Assembly (NCBI GenBank): GCA_001931535.1
Contig: CP016211.1
Location: 2,012,501-2,076,500 of the forward strand
DNA length: 64,000 bases
Reading direction: 5' to 3'
Source: Minicystis rosea
GTDB taxonomy: Bacteria > Myxococcota_A > Polyangia > Polyangiales > Polyangiaceae
Shown here: one piece after another, positions 55,677-64,000 of the stretch
Layout of the letters: every line of letters starts with the position of its first letter
Position numbering within the stretch: the first letter of the stretch is position 1
Made by a program: the position numbers and the translations under genes
Notes under the pieces: model-generated
Database searches by the model: none
Told to the model about the DNA's origin: nothing
The model's input: the letters and a program-made list of their open reading frames with translations, nothing else

Positions 55677-56018
55677 TCAGGGCTCATCGTTCTTGGCGGC
55701 GTGCGCTGTGCCCCAGGCGCAAAGCCCCTTCATGAGCGGACGCGCGCTCCGGCCCAGCTCCGTGGCGAAGTATTCGACCTTGGGCGGCGTGTCCGGGAGG
55801 ACCGTGCGTGTGATGAGCCCGTGCTCTTCGAGCTCACGAAGCTGCTCGGCGAGCACCTTCTGCGTGATGCCGGACACGAGCCGCTCGAGCTCGGAGAACC
55901 GCCGCGGTTGTTCCATGACGTGAAAGAGCACCGTCATCTTCCAGCGTCCGCCGATGGCTTTGAGCGCGCGGGCGCCGGGCTCGTCGGGCAGGTCTTTCAC
56001 GATGCGGCTCACCTTCAC
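55677..56018 (-). CDS. HxlR-family transcriptional regulator
   Basis: A 113-residue winged-helix regulator of the HxlR type: IGGRWKMTVLFHVMEQPRRFSELERLVSGITQKVLAEQLRELEEHGLI, the typical DNA-binding block, followed by KVEYFATELGRSA. The usual HxlR N-terminal Cys is not seen (the protein starts MKVSRIVKDLP), so redox or quinone sensing by that Cys is doubtful. Divergent from an oxidoreductase gene across 59 bases, the classic arrangement for HxlR control of a reductase. Cytoplasmic. Confidence 0.92.
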   Translation of the reverse strand: MKVSRIVKDLPDEPGARALKAIGGRWKMTVLFHVMEQPRRFSELERLVSGITQKVLAEQLRELEEHGLITRTVLPDTPPKVEYFATELGRSARPLMKGLCAWGTAHAAKNDEP

Positions 56019-56077
56019 GTAAGTACCACACGAGAAAGTCCGTAGCGACGAACGACGAAGCGGCGCACTCGTAGCGC

Positions 56078-57097
56078 ATGAAAGTCATCACGGTCGCCCG
56101 CTTCGGCGGTCCCGAAGTCCTCTCTTACGACGACGCTCCTTCCCCGCAGCTCGGCCCCGACGAAGCGCGCGTTCGCGTCGAGCTTTCGGGCGTCAACTAC
56201 GGCGACGTCGTCCTCCGTTCGGGGAAGGCCTTCGACGTGCCGCGCCCCTACGTTCCCGGCATCGAAGCGGCCGGTGTCGTCGAAGAAGTCGGCGCCGACG
56301 TGCACGACGTCGCCGTCGGCATGCGCGTCGCCGTTCCTCTGTTCACGACCGGACGCTTGCACGGCGGATACGCGTCCGAGGTCGTCTTCGACGCCGATCG
56401 CCTCGTTCCGCTGCCCGATGGCATCTCCTACGAGGCGGCGATCGCTCTCCAGCTTCAAGGGATCAGCGCATGGCTGGTGTTCGACCACGCATCGGTGCAG
56501 GGGCGCACCGTGCTGATCCACGCGGGCGCAGGCGGCTCCGGCTCGCTCATGGTGCAGCTCGCTCGCGCACGCGGCGCAACGCGCATCCTCGCTACGGCCA
56601 GCACCGAGGAGAAGCGCGATCTCGTCCGCCGGCTCGGCGCCGACACCGTCATCGACTACACCGAGGCTACGTGGCCGGAGCGCGTGCTCGCCGACACCGA
56701 TGGGCGCGGCGTCGACGTGATCATCGACTCCGTCGGCGGGCGTATTCGCAAGCAGAGCTTCGAGGCGCTCGCCACAGGTGGAGCTCTGGTGCTGTTCGGC
56801 TACTCGTCCGAGGTCGTCGAGGACATCGGCGACGGCATCGACGCCACCACGCTTCGCGGCATCTTCTTCAAGGGGCAGACCGTGACGAGCTGCCTGCGGA
56901 CCCACTTCGGGGAGCCATCGTTCGCACGCACCATCATGGCGCGGCTGTTCGAGCAGGTGCAGCGGGGCTCGCTGCGGTTGCTCCCCGGCGCCACCTTCCC
57001 GCTCGATCGCGCCGCCGACGCACACCGCGCGCTCGTCTCGCGCGCCGTCGCAGGCAAGGTGTTCCTCGCCCCGTGTGATGGCGTCGCTCGGCGTTGA
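56078..57097 (+). CDS. quinone oxidoreductase-type NADPH-dependent MDR enzyme
   Basis: A 339-residue medium-chain dehydrogenase/reductase. The N-terminal GroES-like domain (GVNYGDVVLRSGKAF) lacks the Zn ligands of alcohol dehydrogenases, and the Rossmann segment LIHAGAGGSGSLMVQLA is that of quinone oxidoreductases. It would reduce quinones or alpha,beta-unsaturated carbonyls with NADPH. The divergent HxlR gene is a likely regulator, and the 59-base interval between them should hold both promoters and its operator. Position close to the terpene locus is noted but may be chance. Confidence 0.92.
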   Translation: MKVITVARFGGPEVLSYDDAPSPQLGPDEARVRVELSGVNYGDVVLRSGKAFDVPRPYVPGIEAAGVVEEVGADVHDVAVGMRVAVPLFTTGRLHGGYASEVVFDADRLVPLPDGISYEAAIALQLQGISAWLVFDHASVQGRTVLIHAGAGGSGSLMVQLARARGATRILATASTEEKRDLVRRLGADTVIDYTEATWPERVLADTDGRGVDVIIDSVGGRIRKQSFEALATGGALVLFGYSSEVVEDIGDGIDATTLRGIFFKGQTVTSCLRTHFGEPSFARTIMARLFEQVQRGSLRLLPGATFPLDRAADAHRALVSRAVAGKVFLAPCDGVARR

Positions 57098-57216
57098 GCA
57101 CCACGAGGCTCAGAGCGGTCGGGGGTGCTTCCCGAAGCGTCGTGATTGAGAGACCCGGCGCATGAATCCAACCGATTCGTATGCGCCTCTGCGCGGAATG
57201 GCGAAGCGCCCGATCC

Positions 57217-57804
57217 TCACCGGTACATGGTGTGAATGAGCCAGAGGAACATCTCCTGTTGGGTCGCGAGCGCTTTCTGCGCCAGCGCCCGAAGCGCAGT
57301 GAGCCGCGGTCCTTTTGCTCCGAGCGGTGAAAGCGTCTTCCAGCGCTCGTGAGCGACGCCGAGCTGGTCGTCGCCGAGCTCGGCGAGCTTGTGCACCAGG
57401 CGAGCCGGCACGACATGAATCCAGCCGCACTCGTCCGGCTCGCCGCCGAAGAATGGCGACTCCATCAGCCCGCGCTCCGTCATTCGCGCGACCCAAACAC
57501 GCGAGTCGTCCCACGCCTCCGGCGCGAGACCCGGCTCATCGTGGAGCGCCAGATCGAGGGCGAGATAATGCGGTTCCCAATCCGCGAGGCCCGGAAGCGC
57601 GACATGCTCGAAGGGGAGCTGCTCCGGCTCCATCGCCTCGGCCGTAGGATCGGGATCGCGCGTGCGTTCGCCGGTGAATGGGTCGAGCGGCAAGCTGTCT
57701 TCCGGAAGCGCCAGCGCTGCGCGCCACGTCGGAAGCGCCGCGCCGAGCGCGCTTCGGCCGGCGATGAAGCACGCGATTCGATTGGTGGAGAAGCCTTTGG
57801 CCAT
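57217..57804 (-). CDS. uncharacterised soluble protein
   Basis: A 195-residue protein without signal peptide. Helical C-terminus (ALRALAQKALATQQEMFLWLIHTMYR), Trp-rich middle, acidic N-terminal half. No recognised motif. The start at 57804 is the first ATG of the typical-looking sequence. Convergent with the oxidoreductase gene 119 bases away. Function unknown. Confidence 0.6.
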   Translation of the reverse strand: MAKGFSTNRIACFIAGRSALGAALPTWRAALALPEDSLPLDPFTGERTRDPDPTAEAMEPEQLPFEHVALPGLADWEPHYLALDLALHDEPGLAPEAWDDSRVWVARMTERGLMESPFFGGEPDECGWIHVVPARLVHKLAELGDDQLGVAHERWKTLSPLGAKGPRLTALRALAQKALATQQEMFLWLIHTMYR

Positions 57805-58008
57805 CCCTGCGTGACGCTATCGGTCACCCCTCACCGGCGTCAAGCACCCGACTCGGCATCAGGGTACGAGATGAAATGGTGCATGCGTCCGGCAGGAACC
57901 TCTCTGTTGGAAAGGCGAGGAGCGCGGCCGGCACAGGCGTGTGTCATCCCGTCTTCCGCATCACGTAATGGCCCACCACCACATCGGCGCTCGAATGTGG
58001 CCCGAGCC

Positions 58009-58314
58009 TCACTTCTTCTTCACGCAGTACGCCGGCCCGAGGAAGGGGTGCTCCTTGGCCGCCTTTTCGCAGACCAGGCCCACGTCCTCGCAGGTCTGCC
58101 CGCCGGCGACGATCTTCGTGCCCGGAGGAGCGATGGAGCAGGACGTGGTGCAATAGCCTTGGGCGGCGCCAGCTTCCTTCAGGCAGGTGAGGGTGTTCTT
58201 GCCGCAATCCTCGCCCCGCTCGCAGGCCCCGCCGAGGGGGACGTTGTGCTTGTTGCAGGCGGCGGCGAGAAGCGTGGTGGCGAGGAGCAGGGAAATGGCG
58301 GCGGCGCGGAGCAT
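58009..58314 (-). CDS. small Cys-rich lipoprotein
   Basis: A 101-residue lipoprotein (lipobox LAAAC, Cys20) whose mature part has eight more Cys residues in a regular spread (ACERGEDC, CLKEAG, YCTTSC, TCEDVGLVC, AYC), suggesting four disulfides. The pattern resembles the short Cys-rich lipoproteins common in myxobacteria. The start at 58314 gives a proper signal peptide. No function can be assigned. Confidence 0.78.
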   Translation of the reverse strand: MLRAAAISLLLATTLLAAACNKHNVPLGGACERGEDCGKNTLTCLKEAGAAQGYCTTSCSIAPPGTKIVAGGQTCEDVGLVCEKAAKEHPFLGPAYCVKKK

Positions 58315-58846
58315 GGGCCCGGGTACCCCGAGGAGCTCGCGAGGGCAAGTTGCACCTGCGATGCGCCCTCGTTCCCGCCTTCGAATGGACGGCGGCCGGC
58401 GGCGGGATCGCACGAGCCTTCCTCTTCATCTCTTTCATGGGCCTTCGAATCGCTCGAATATGGGCCTTCGAATCGCCCAAGTATGGGCCTCGAATCCATC
58501 GAGTATCGGTCCTGTCGAGGCACCTCGCATGCGGACGACATGCACCGTATGCGAGCGGCAATTTGCCGACGAAGCTGTGAGCTCCGATGGGTAGCAATCG
58601 ATTTGCAGCCGGCGCGCGGCTTCGCTACGCGGGTGGGATGCTCTCTCGTGACCTCGCCTGGTTTGCTGTCGCGGCGTCGGCCGCGGCGAGCTCGACGGCG
58701 TCCTCTGCACCAAGCCCTGAATCGGGCCTCGACGACGTTGGCAAAGACGTGCCCGTGAATGGGCACATCCACGGGAGATTCATCCGTGCGTCGCGTCGGC
58801 GGAGGAGCCATTGGCGAAGGGCATCAATCGATGTCGCCTGACAATC
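58315..58846. other. intergenic region with short tandem repeats
   Basis: 530 bases between the small lipoprotein gene (start 58314) and the membrane-protein gene stop at 58847, both on the minus strand. It contains the 23-bp direct repeats described separately. No other gene could be supported. Confidence 0.5.
58437..58527. repeat. 23-bp tandem repeats, about 3.5 copies
   Basis: Copies begin with ATGGGCC at 58437, 58460 and 58483, with a degenerate fourth at 58505. The first two share most bases (ATGGGCCTTCGAATCG); the third lacks one T. They lie upstream of the small Cys-rich lipoprotein gene. Confidence 0.8.
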
Positions 58847-59260
58847 TCAGGATGTCGTGCCGCCCACTGCGCCTTTGGGGGCGGCGCGCATCAAGCCGAG
58901 CACGTAGGTGCCGGCGAAGACGACACCGAGCACGACGGAGGGAAGGATCGTGATCAGGATCTCGGGTGTTCCCGCGATGACATGAATGGTGAGGTGCAGG
59001 CACGCGCCGAGCAACGCCGGCACGAGCCAGGCGACGATTCGCTGCAGCGGTCGCCCCGCTCTCGCCGCATAGAGACGCTCGACCGCCCCCGACACGACCA
59101 GCGTCGTCGTCGCGCTCGACGCGCCTTGAAGGCACCCGGCCCGCACCGCCGGCGCAGCGCCGTGCTGCAGATTCACGGCGAACGCCCAGCCACCATAAAC
59201 GAGCGCCGCCAGCATCGTGAGCACGAAGACCCGGAGCGCGGCCCTCTGGGGAACCGTCAT
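58847..59260 (-). CDS. small membrane protein
   Basis: A 137-residue protein with three or four hydrophobic segments (LRVFVLTMLAALVYGGWAFAV near the start, IVAWLVPALLGACLHLTIHVI, and ILITILPSVVLGVVFAGTYVLGL). No recognised motif. The ATG overlaps the upstream gene's stop (ATGA), so both are translated together. Inner-membrane location is expected; function unknown. Confidence 0.75.
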   Translation of the reverse strand: MTVPQRAALRVFVLTMLAALVYGGWAFAVNLQHGAAPAVRAGCLQGASSATTTLVVSGAVERLYAARAGRPLQRIVAWLVPALLGACLHLTIHVIAGTPEILITILPSVVLGVVFAGTYVLGLMRAAPKGAVGGTTS

Positions 59261-59988
59261 CGTCGCGCCCCCGAAAGGCGCTTGCGCAGGGTGCGGCGAC
59301 CGTAGTCCACCAGCGCAGCCATCGTGGCCGGCGCAATGCAACCGAGCGAGTCGCCGCGGTCCTGATGCGGATTCTGCTCATGATAAAAGCGAATGTCGGG
59401 GTCGTCGATGCGGGTCACGTCCTTGCCGACGACGCCTTCGAGATAGCGGACCTCTCCGTTTCGGATCACGCGTCCCGACGCGGGATCCCAGGCGCGCTCA
59501 CCAATCGCGTGCATGGTCCGATCGAGGAGCTCGTTGTAGAGCGGCGGCGTGGGGCCACTGCGATGGGGCCACGCTTCCACGAAGCTGCGGACCAAGTAGA
59601 GATAGCTGTTCACGGTCGATGCCGTGAACGCGCAATGGACGGGATCGAGCGGACGGCGCCGCTTCTGCCGCAGCCAACTGCGAATGCCCACCCATTGCAT
59701 CACCGAACGATTGCGGAACGACCGCGCGAGGAAGCCCCAGCGCGAGAGGATCACCACATGGTTTTGACCGCGGACGTCGACGTCGACCACGTTGAAGACG
59801 ACGAACCCGCGAATCGTGCCGCCGGCGCGCTCGCGCAGCAGGACGACCTCGTCGCAGCCGGCGAGCCCAGCCTCGAAGGACGCGCGCGAACGCTCCACGT
59901 ACTGGCGGTGAATCTCCCATAGGTCATCGATCTGCGCGGGGGTGAGCGCGGACGGGCGTACATCTTCGAGGACGATACCGGCGAGCAT
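59257..59988 (-). CDS. acyltransferase-like (GNAT-fold) hypothetical protein
   Basis: A 243-residue protein. The N-terminal half (VLLRERAGGTIRGFVVFNVVDVDV, beta-strand followed by a helix and charged loop) resembles GNAT-like acyltransferases, and a later stretch (AFTASTVNSYLYLVRSFVEAWPHR) is conserved-looking in hypothetical proteins of this kind. No CoA-binding RxxGxG motif is obvious. It overlaps the start of the small membrane protein gene and probably acts with it, perhaps on a lipid or membrane substrate; that is inference. The start at 59988 is the internal ATG that fits best. Confidence 0.65.
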   Translation of the reverse strand: MLAGIVLEDVRPSALTPAQIDDLWEIHRQYVERSRASFEAGLAGCDEVVLLRERAGGTIRGFVVFNVVDVDVRGQNHVVILSRWGFLARSFRNRSVMQWVGIRSWLRQKRRRPLDPVHCAFTASTVNSYLYLVRSFVEAWPHRSGPTPPLYNELLDRTMHAIGERAWDPASGRVIRNGEVRYLEGVVGKDVTRIDDPDIRFYHEQNPHQDRGDSLGCIAPATMAALVDYGRRTLRKRLSGARR

Positions 59989-60152
59989 GCCACAGCATAA
60001 TCGAACGAGGATGGCCGGATCCACGATCGACGTCCCAATGCGTCGGCCCGCGCGTGGCGCATCGAGCGCTGCCGGCGACATCGCGCAATCCTGCCCGCCG
60101 CGCTTGCCGAATGCGCTGCACCCGATTGCGCGGAGATTCGCCGGGGGGCGTT

Positions 60153-60764
60153 TCAGCGAGATGAGGAGGGCGGCGCCGCTGCTGGATGGACGATCCGGAT
60201 GTACTCCTCGTCGTCATGGGCCACGCCGCGGATGATGTCGTTTTCTGGGATCAGCCGCGTGAACGTGAAGCCGGCTTTCCTCAGCAGGCGCCCCGACGCT
60301 GCATTGCCCGCGGTGACCGTGGCCACGAGACGGGGCACGCCCATGCCGATGAGGTGATCGACGACCGCAACCACCGCTTCCGTGGCGAGCCCTTGACCCC
60401 AGAAGGCAGGAAGGAAGATGTATCCGACGTTGGTGGCAACATTGGTCTCGTCGATGGAGACATCGATCTTGCCGATGTAGATGCCATCACTCCTTCGCCG
60501 GACTGCCCAGTTGAGCCACGCCTCTCTGCCATCCGACGACACGCGGGATTCATACTGCGCCCAACGCTCACGAAGCGCCTCGATGTGGATGGGGGCGGCC
60601 GTCGAGATCCAGCGATAGATGGCCTCGTCCTGCAGCGGCGCGAACATGGCGTCCGCATGCGCCGCCGTGAGCGGCTCGAGCCGAAGACGCGGTGTCTCGA
60701 GCGGAGCGTTCAGCGCGCGAAGGACGTCGGGGCTCTCATGCCAAGTCGGGCGCGGTGCTGTCAT
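60153..60764 (-). CDS. GNAT N-acetyltransferase (RimJ/RimL type)
   Basis: A 203-residue GNAT protein. It opens with LETPRLRLEPLTAAHADAMF, as in RimJ/RimL and other Acetyltransf_3 enzymes; the CoA-binding region reads LPAFWGQGLATEA (GQGLA in place of RGxGxG), followed by ATVTAGNAASGRLLRKAGFTF, the typical N-x-x-S-x-x-L-x-K-x-G-F block. Substrate may be a protein N-terminus, an antibiotic or a small amine. The start at 60764 is set by the family start. No adjacent partner. Confidence 0.92.
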   Translation of the reverse strand: MTAPRPTWHESPDVLRALNAPLETPRLRLEPLTAAHADAMFAPLQDEAIYRWISTAAPIHIEALRERWAQYESRVSSDGREAWLNWAVRRRSDGIYIGKIDVSIDETNVATNVGYIFLPAFWGQGLATEAVVAVVDHLIGMGVPRLVATVTAGNAASGRLLRKAGFTFTRLIPENDIIRGVAHDDEEYIRIVHPAAAPPSSSR

Positions 60765-61224
60765 GGGGTTGAGCTCATGGGATTGGGCGCGTGGGTCATG
60801 CCGAGATTCGCTACCACGAGAGAAGCAACTGAGCGGCGCCACCGGCAAGCATGCTCGGGGCTTCGGCGCGGCCGACGCAGTCGCCGCCATATGGCTTGTT
60901 GTAGATGTCGCCCATGGGCTCCTCCATCGTTCGGGACGCGCGACTTTACCGGGCGACCTTCCGTCTCTCAAGCCCACCCAACCGTTGGGCATCTCGCCTC
61001 GCAGCATGCCGATCTTCCGAGCAAGAGGCGCAGGACTGGGCGAATCCTTTCAAGTGACGTGATGGGATGTCGGGCGCCGAGGGCGAAACCCCAATGGCAT
61101 GATGTGCGGTGAACCCTTGGACCAGCGCGCCATCGTGTCTCGTCGCTCGTGAAGGCGCAGGCTCGCGTCAGCGGTCATGATGGAGAGGCTGGTGTGGGGC
61201 TCGGCGGTCTTTTATGGTCCGCGG
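60765..61224. other. divergent intergenic region
   Basis: 460 bases between the acetyltransferase gene and the glutamine amidotransferase-like gene. No supported gene. Both promoters should lie here. Confidence 0.5.
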
Positions 61225-61920
61225 ATGTTTCGTATCGGTTTGATTGGTGACTTCGACGCGACGGTCCCCGCGCATCAGGCGATCCCCATCGCGCTTCGGC
61301 TCGCCGGTGAGGCGCTGGCGTTGCCGATCGAGGCTTCGTGGGTGCCGACCGAGGAGATTCGCGATGCCGCGCGCGTGAGCGGCTACGACGGGCTGTGGTG
61401 CGTGCCGGCGAGCCCTTATCGCAGCATGGAGGGCGCGCTGTCGGCCATTCGGTTTGCGCGGGAGCACGGGCGGCCGTTCCTCGGGACGTGCGGCGGGTTC
61501 CAGCATGCGATCCTCGAGCTTGCGCGCAACGTCCTGGGTTGGGCGGATGCCGAGCACGGCGAGACGGCGCCGGGGGCTGCGCGCGCGGTCATCACGCCGC
61601 TCGTGTGCGCGCTGGTCGAGGTGAAGGGGGGCGTGCACCTCCAGCCGGGCTCGCGCATCGCCGCGGCGTATGGGTGCGAGGAGATCGAGGCGAGATATCG
61701 TTGTCGCTACGGATTGAATCCGGAGTTCGAGGCAGCGATCGTCTCCGGGTCGCTGCGCGTGGGGGCGCGTGATGCGAGCGGTGACATCCGCGCCGTGGAG
61801 CTCGACGGCCATCCGTTCTTCGTCGCCACGCTCTTCCAACCGGAGCGCGCGGCGCTCGAAGGTCTGTGCCCGCCGATCGTGACGGCCTTCGTGCGAGCGG
61901 TGGCGGAAGTACGCGCGTGA
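61225..61920 (+). CDS. CTP-synthase-like glutamine amidotransferase
   Basis: A 231-residue class I glutamine amidotransferase domain alone. The nucleophile loop is FLGTCGGFQHA (Cys89), and the His-Glu pair lies in the C-terminal FFVATLFQPERAAL. The start MFRIGLIGDFDATVPAHQA is typical of the CTP-synthase C-terminal-related family; the synthetase domain is absent. It may provide ammonia to a partner or cleave a gamma-glutamyl bond. The start at 61225 fits the family better than 61177, which has poor support. Not linked to pyrimidine genes here. Confidence 0.88.
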   Translation: MFRIGLIGDFDATVPAHQAIPIALRLAGEALALPIEASWVPTEEIRDAARVSGYDGLWCVPASPYRSMEGALSAIRFAREHGRPFLGTCGGFQHAILELARNVLGWADAEHGETAPGAARAVITPLVCALVEVKGGVHLQPGSRIAAAYGCEEIEARYRCRYGLNPEFEAAIVSGSLRVGARDASGDIRAVELDGHPFFVATLFQPERAALEGLCPPIVTAFVRAVAEVRA

Positions 61921-61930
61921 GGCACGCGCT

Positions 61931-62698
61931 TCACCCAGCGTTGCGGGATTGCTCGTAGCGCTCGATCAGGCGGTGCACCTCGGCCGGCGAGCCCGCTTCA
62001 TGGATCCATTCGCGAAACGGAGCTGCCCAGGAGGACTCGTCGATCGCGTCGAGCACCTTCTGCGCATCCTCGAGGCAGCGGGCATCGGCGCTCGGGAGGT
62101 CGCGCGCCGTGTGCCTCGCGTCCCAGGTGGAGCCATCCCGGAACGCCGTGAGCATGCGAGACAGCGCGAGCGCGGTGTGGCTCCGGCTCTCGATGGACTT
62201 CACCTGAGCGGTCACGCTCGCGAAGTCGTCGCCCGCAACTTCTCCTTTGCTCGACGGGGCTGCACGGGGCTTGCTCGACGGGACGAGACGGAGGGCCGGC
62301 GGGCGCGATTTCTTGAGGAGCGGCAGCACGGCGTCGAGCGCATCGCCCCACATCTCTTGGCGCGCCCACGCTTCGACCGTGAAGCCGTTGGCATCGCGAA
62401 TCGATGGGTCTGCGCCCTGCTCGACGAGCCGCCGGACGATGGGCACGCTGGCCGCCTTCCCCTCGTGCACCGCATAGTGCAGCGGCGTGCGGCCGTAGCA
62501 GCCACGCGCATCGACGGCGGCCCCGCGCGCGAGGAGGGCTTCGACGATCGCCTCCTTCTTCTGCCAACAGGCGATGTGGAGCAGCGTGTCACCGTCCGCC
62601 GTCGTCGCGGAGACGAGCGACGGGGTCCGGCGCAGCTCGGCCGTCACCTCGTCGATCGCGCCGCGCTCGATGGCTTGGATGAGCTTCGTGATGGTCAT
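61931..62698 (-). CDS. ankyrin-repeat protein
   Basis: A 255-residue protein with three to four ankyrin repeats in the first 110 residues (DGDTLLHIACWQKKEAIVEALLARGAAV, YGRTPLHYAVHEGK, RRLVEQGADPSIRDANG), followed by a Pro/Ser/Lys linker and a helical C-terminal domain that I do not recognise. Ankyrin repeats bind proteins. No signal peptide. The start at 62698 is the ATG that opens the helical N-terminus. Convergent with the amidotransferase gene. Confidence 0.88.
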   Translation of the reverse strand: MTITKLIQAIERGAIDEVTAELRRTPSLVSATTADGDTLLHIACWQKKEAIVEALLARGAAVDARGCYGRTPLHYAVHEGKAASVPIVRRLVEQGADPSIRDANGFTVEAWARQEMWGDALDAVLPLLKKSRPPALRLVPSSKPRAAPSSKGEVAGDDFASVTAQVKSIESRSHTALALSRMLTAFRDGSTWDARHTARDLPSADARCLEDAQKVLDAIDESSWAAPFREWIHEAGSPAEVHRLIERYEQSRNAG

Positions 62699-62901
62699 GG
62701 GCGCGAAGCTATCATGCCGTGTGCGCGGGTCGTCGACCTGGGACGCGCGCCTTCTCCAGCGGAGGGGGAGCGTGGCGGCGTGCGCTCCGCGCGCCGTCGT
62801 CGAGCGGGGGCTCGGGGCATTTCCGGGGTGATGCGTGGCGGCTCGCGCAAAACGCTGGGCAGGATCCCCGGTCGTTGCTCTATGATGCGACGCCGGCCGA
62901 C

Positions 62902-63495
62902 ATGACATCGCCTCCCGAGAACAGCAGCGCGCGTCGATCCATCTCCGCGCGCACCCTCACCGCGGCGGCGTTCGCGCTGGCCTTGTCCGCCTGGGCCGCC
63001 GCGTGCTCCAGCTTGGAGACGGTGGCCTTCAGCGACGGCGACTGCGTCGCCGGCGGCTGCGCGCAGTCGACGAGCGCGACCAGCTCCTCGAGCTCGACGT
63101 CCGGAGGTTCGTGTACGGTGAACACGAACTGCGCGGTGAGCTGGGAGGCGGACATCTTCACCGGCATCATCGCCGCGCAGGCCTCGGGCTGCACGACGAC
63201 GGGCCTCTGTCACGGCGACGGCAAGGGCGGCATCACGCTCGAAGCCGGCAAGCCGCACGATGCGTACGAGGCCATCAAGGCCTACACGCTCCTCGCCACG
63301 CCCGGGCCGGTGAAGCCGCTCATCGTGCCCTGCGACAAGGGCGCGTCCGGCATGCTCTGCAACTTGCAAGTCGACACCGGCACCAACCCCTATGGTGAAT
63401 GCGGCAGCCTCATGCCGCTCGTCGGCACGAACCTGACCATGGATCAGCTCAACCAGATCGCGGACTGGATCGAATGCGGCGCCCCCGAGAATTGA
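62902..63495 (+). CDS. lipoprotein with degenerate haem-like CH motif
   Basis: A 197-residue lipoprotein (lipobox AAAC, Cys35) with a Ser/Thr-rich linker and a C-terminal domain that resembles the cytochrome-c-like domain found in many myxobacterial secreted proteins: SGCTTTGLCHGDGKGGITLE, then a MPLVGTNLTMDQLNQIADWIECGAP end. The usual C-x-x-C-H motif is stretched to C-x5-C-H, so covalent haem binding is doubtful. Its stop overlaps the TTG start of the next gene (TTGA), so the two form an operon. Location: periplasm or outer membrane. Confidence 0.75.
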   Translation: MTSPPENSSARRSISARTLTAAAFALALSAWAAACSSLETVAFSDGDCVAGGCAQSTSATSSSSSTSGGSCTVNTNCAVSWEADIFTGIIAAQASGCTTTGLCHGDGKGGITLEAGKPHDAYEAIKAYTLLATPGPVKPLIVPCDKGASGMLCNLQVDTGTNPYGECGSLMPLVGTNLTMDQLNQIADWIECGAPEN

Positions 63496-64000
63496 GCCTC
63501 CAGCTTCGTCGCGCCGTCGCCGTGCTCGCGGGCGCTGCCCTCCTCACGGGCGGCCCGATCGCGCAGGCCGGCGACAAGGATCCCGACGGCCTCGTCGCGG
63601 TCGCCGAGTCGCTCAGCGACTACGTCGGCGGCAAGAGCAAGGACGCGCTCAAGAAGCTCGAAGAAGCGCTCAAGGCGTGCGAAGGCGCGGCCTGCGAGTC
63701 GGGGACGCGCGCGCAGCTCCACGTGGCCATCGCCATCGTGCAGGGCGCGGGCCTCAAGGACTCGAAGAAGGCCCTAGCCTCGTTCGAGGCTGCTTTGAAG
63801 GAGGACCCGAAGGTGGTCCCCGACAAGCAGTTCATGAACGCGTCCCTCAACAAGCTCTTCGCCGAAGCGCAGAAGAACGTGAAGAAGGGGACGGCCGGCG
63901 CCACGCGCCCAGCGCCGACGAAGGAGCAGATGTCGGCGGTCGCGGCGGCGACTGCGCAGCTCAACGGCAAAGACTGGTCGAGCTGCATGGGCACGATCAT
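63492..64000 (+). CDS. exported helical-repeat protein (partial, runs off the end)
   Basis: An open frame starting with TTG (63492) inside the previous stop and continuing past the end of the window. The N-terminus is a signal peptide (RRAVAVLAGAALLTGG, cleavage near AQAGD); the mature part is helical and Lys/Ala-rich with TPR-like pairs of helices (DALKKLEEALKACEGA, HVAIAIVQGAGLKDSKKALASFEAALKEDP). It is coupled to the lipoprotein upstream. The C-terminus and any further domains lie outside the window, so the family cannot be fixed. Confidence 0.8.
   Translation, partial: MSLQLRRAVAVLAGAALLTGGPIAQAGDKDPDGLVAVAESLSDYVGGKSKDALKKLEEALKACEGAACESGTRAQLHVAIAIVQGAGLKDSKKALASFEAALKEDPKVVPDKQFMNASLNKLFAEAQKNVKKGTAGATRPAPTKEQMSAVAAATAQLNGKDWSSCMGTI

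Noticed and set aside
1..64000. rRNA, tRNA, prophage or transposase genes
   Set aside because: None could be recognised by eye on either strand; tRNA genes in particular could be missed without a covariance search.

Overview
The window is high-GC DNA (apart from one G/T-rich patch near 48.5 kb) from what is most likely a myxobacterium, probably of the Polyangiales/Sorangium lineage. The evidence is family-based: Myxococcus-type Cys-rich repeats with a fibro-slime domain, many small Gly/Ser-rich lipoproteins, a Roadblock protein, an effector-associated-domain protease, and a large share of uncharacterised proteins with a myxobacterial look. No rRNA, tRNA, CRISPR array, transposase or phage gene was recognised. 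About 59 genes are called.

Layout. 0-8.7 kb: a large Cys-rich/fibro-slime surface lipoprotein (broken by one missing base), a lipoprotein, a beta-propeller protein, a LysR regulator and an EAD1-trypsin protease. 8.7-13.4 kb: an AI-2E-type permease, a TIGR00027-type methyltransferase, an outer-membrane-like protein, a 42-bp tandem array and a helical protein. 13.5-19.5 kb: a two-gene secreted/lipoprotein operon and a small lipoprotein. 19.5-22.8 kb: a tightly coupled four-gene sugar-nucleotide operon (methyltransferase, NAD-dependent epimerase, heptose-1-P nucleotidyltransferase, heptose kinase), probably for GDP-heptose or a related surface sugar; the kinase is also broken by one missing base. 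23-36 kb: an SDR/LysR divergent pair, an outer-membrane protein, a sulfatase-fold lipoprotein, a Nudix hydrolase, a DUF4139 lipoprotein overlapped by a GT-C glycosyltransferase, and an aconitase homologue that has lost its iron-sulfur ligands. 35.6-38.5 kb: Roadblock protein, aroQ, accB and accC, the clearest housekeeping block. 38.5-48 kb: an M48-like protease, an alpha/beta hydrolase, a macro-domain protein, a leucine-rich-repeat-like protein and an FHA-GGDEF protein, mixed with unknowns.

49.2-55.7 kb is the most interesting part. A complete RsbR-RsbS-RsbT stressosome-type module, whose RsbT has a long N-terminal extension, is followed by an SDR, a DxDD-containing terpene-cyclase-like protein, a class I terpene synthase with DDxxD and a variant NSE motif, and a second RsbT/RsbW-like kinase. 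This looks like an undescribed terpenoid locus next to, and perhaps controlled by, a partner-switching module. 55.7-64 kb holds an HxlR/oxidoreductase pair, two GNAT-like proteins, a lone CTP-synthase-type glutamine amidotransferase, an ankyrin protein and small lipoproteins; the last gene runs off the end.

Gene starts were chosen from ribosome-binding sites, overlaps and family starts where possible. Two genes carry single-base losses in G/C runs, which points first to assembly error; this should be kept in mind throughout.
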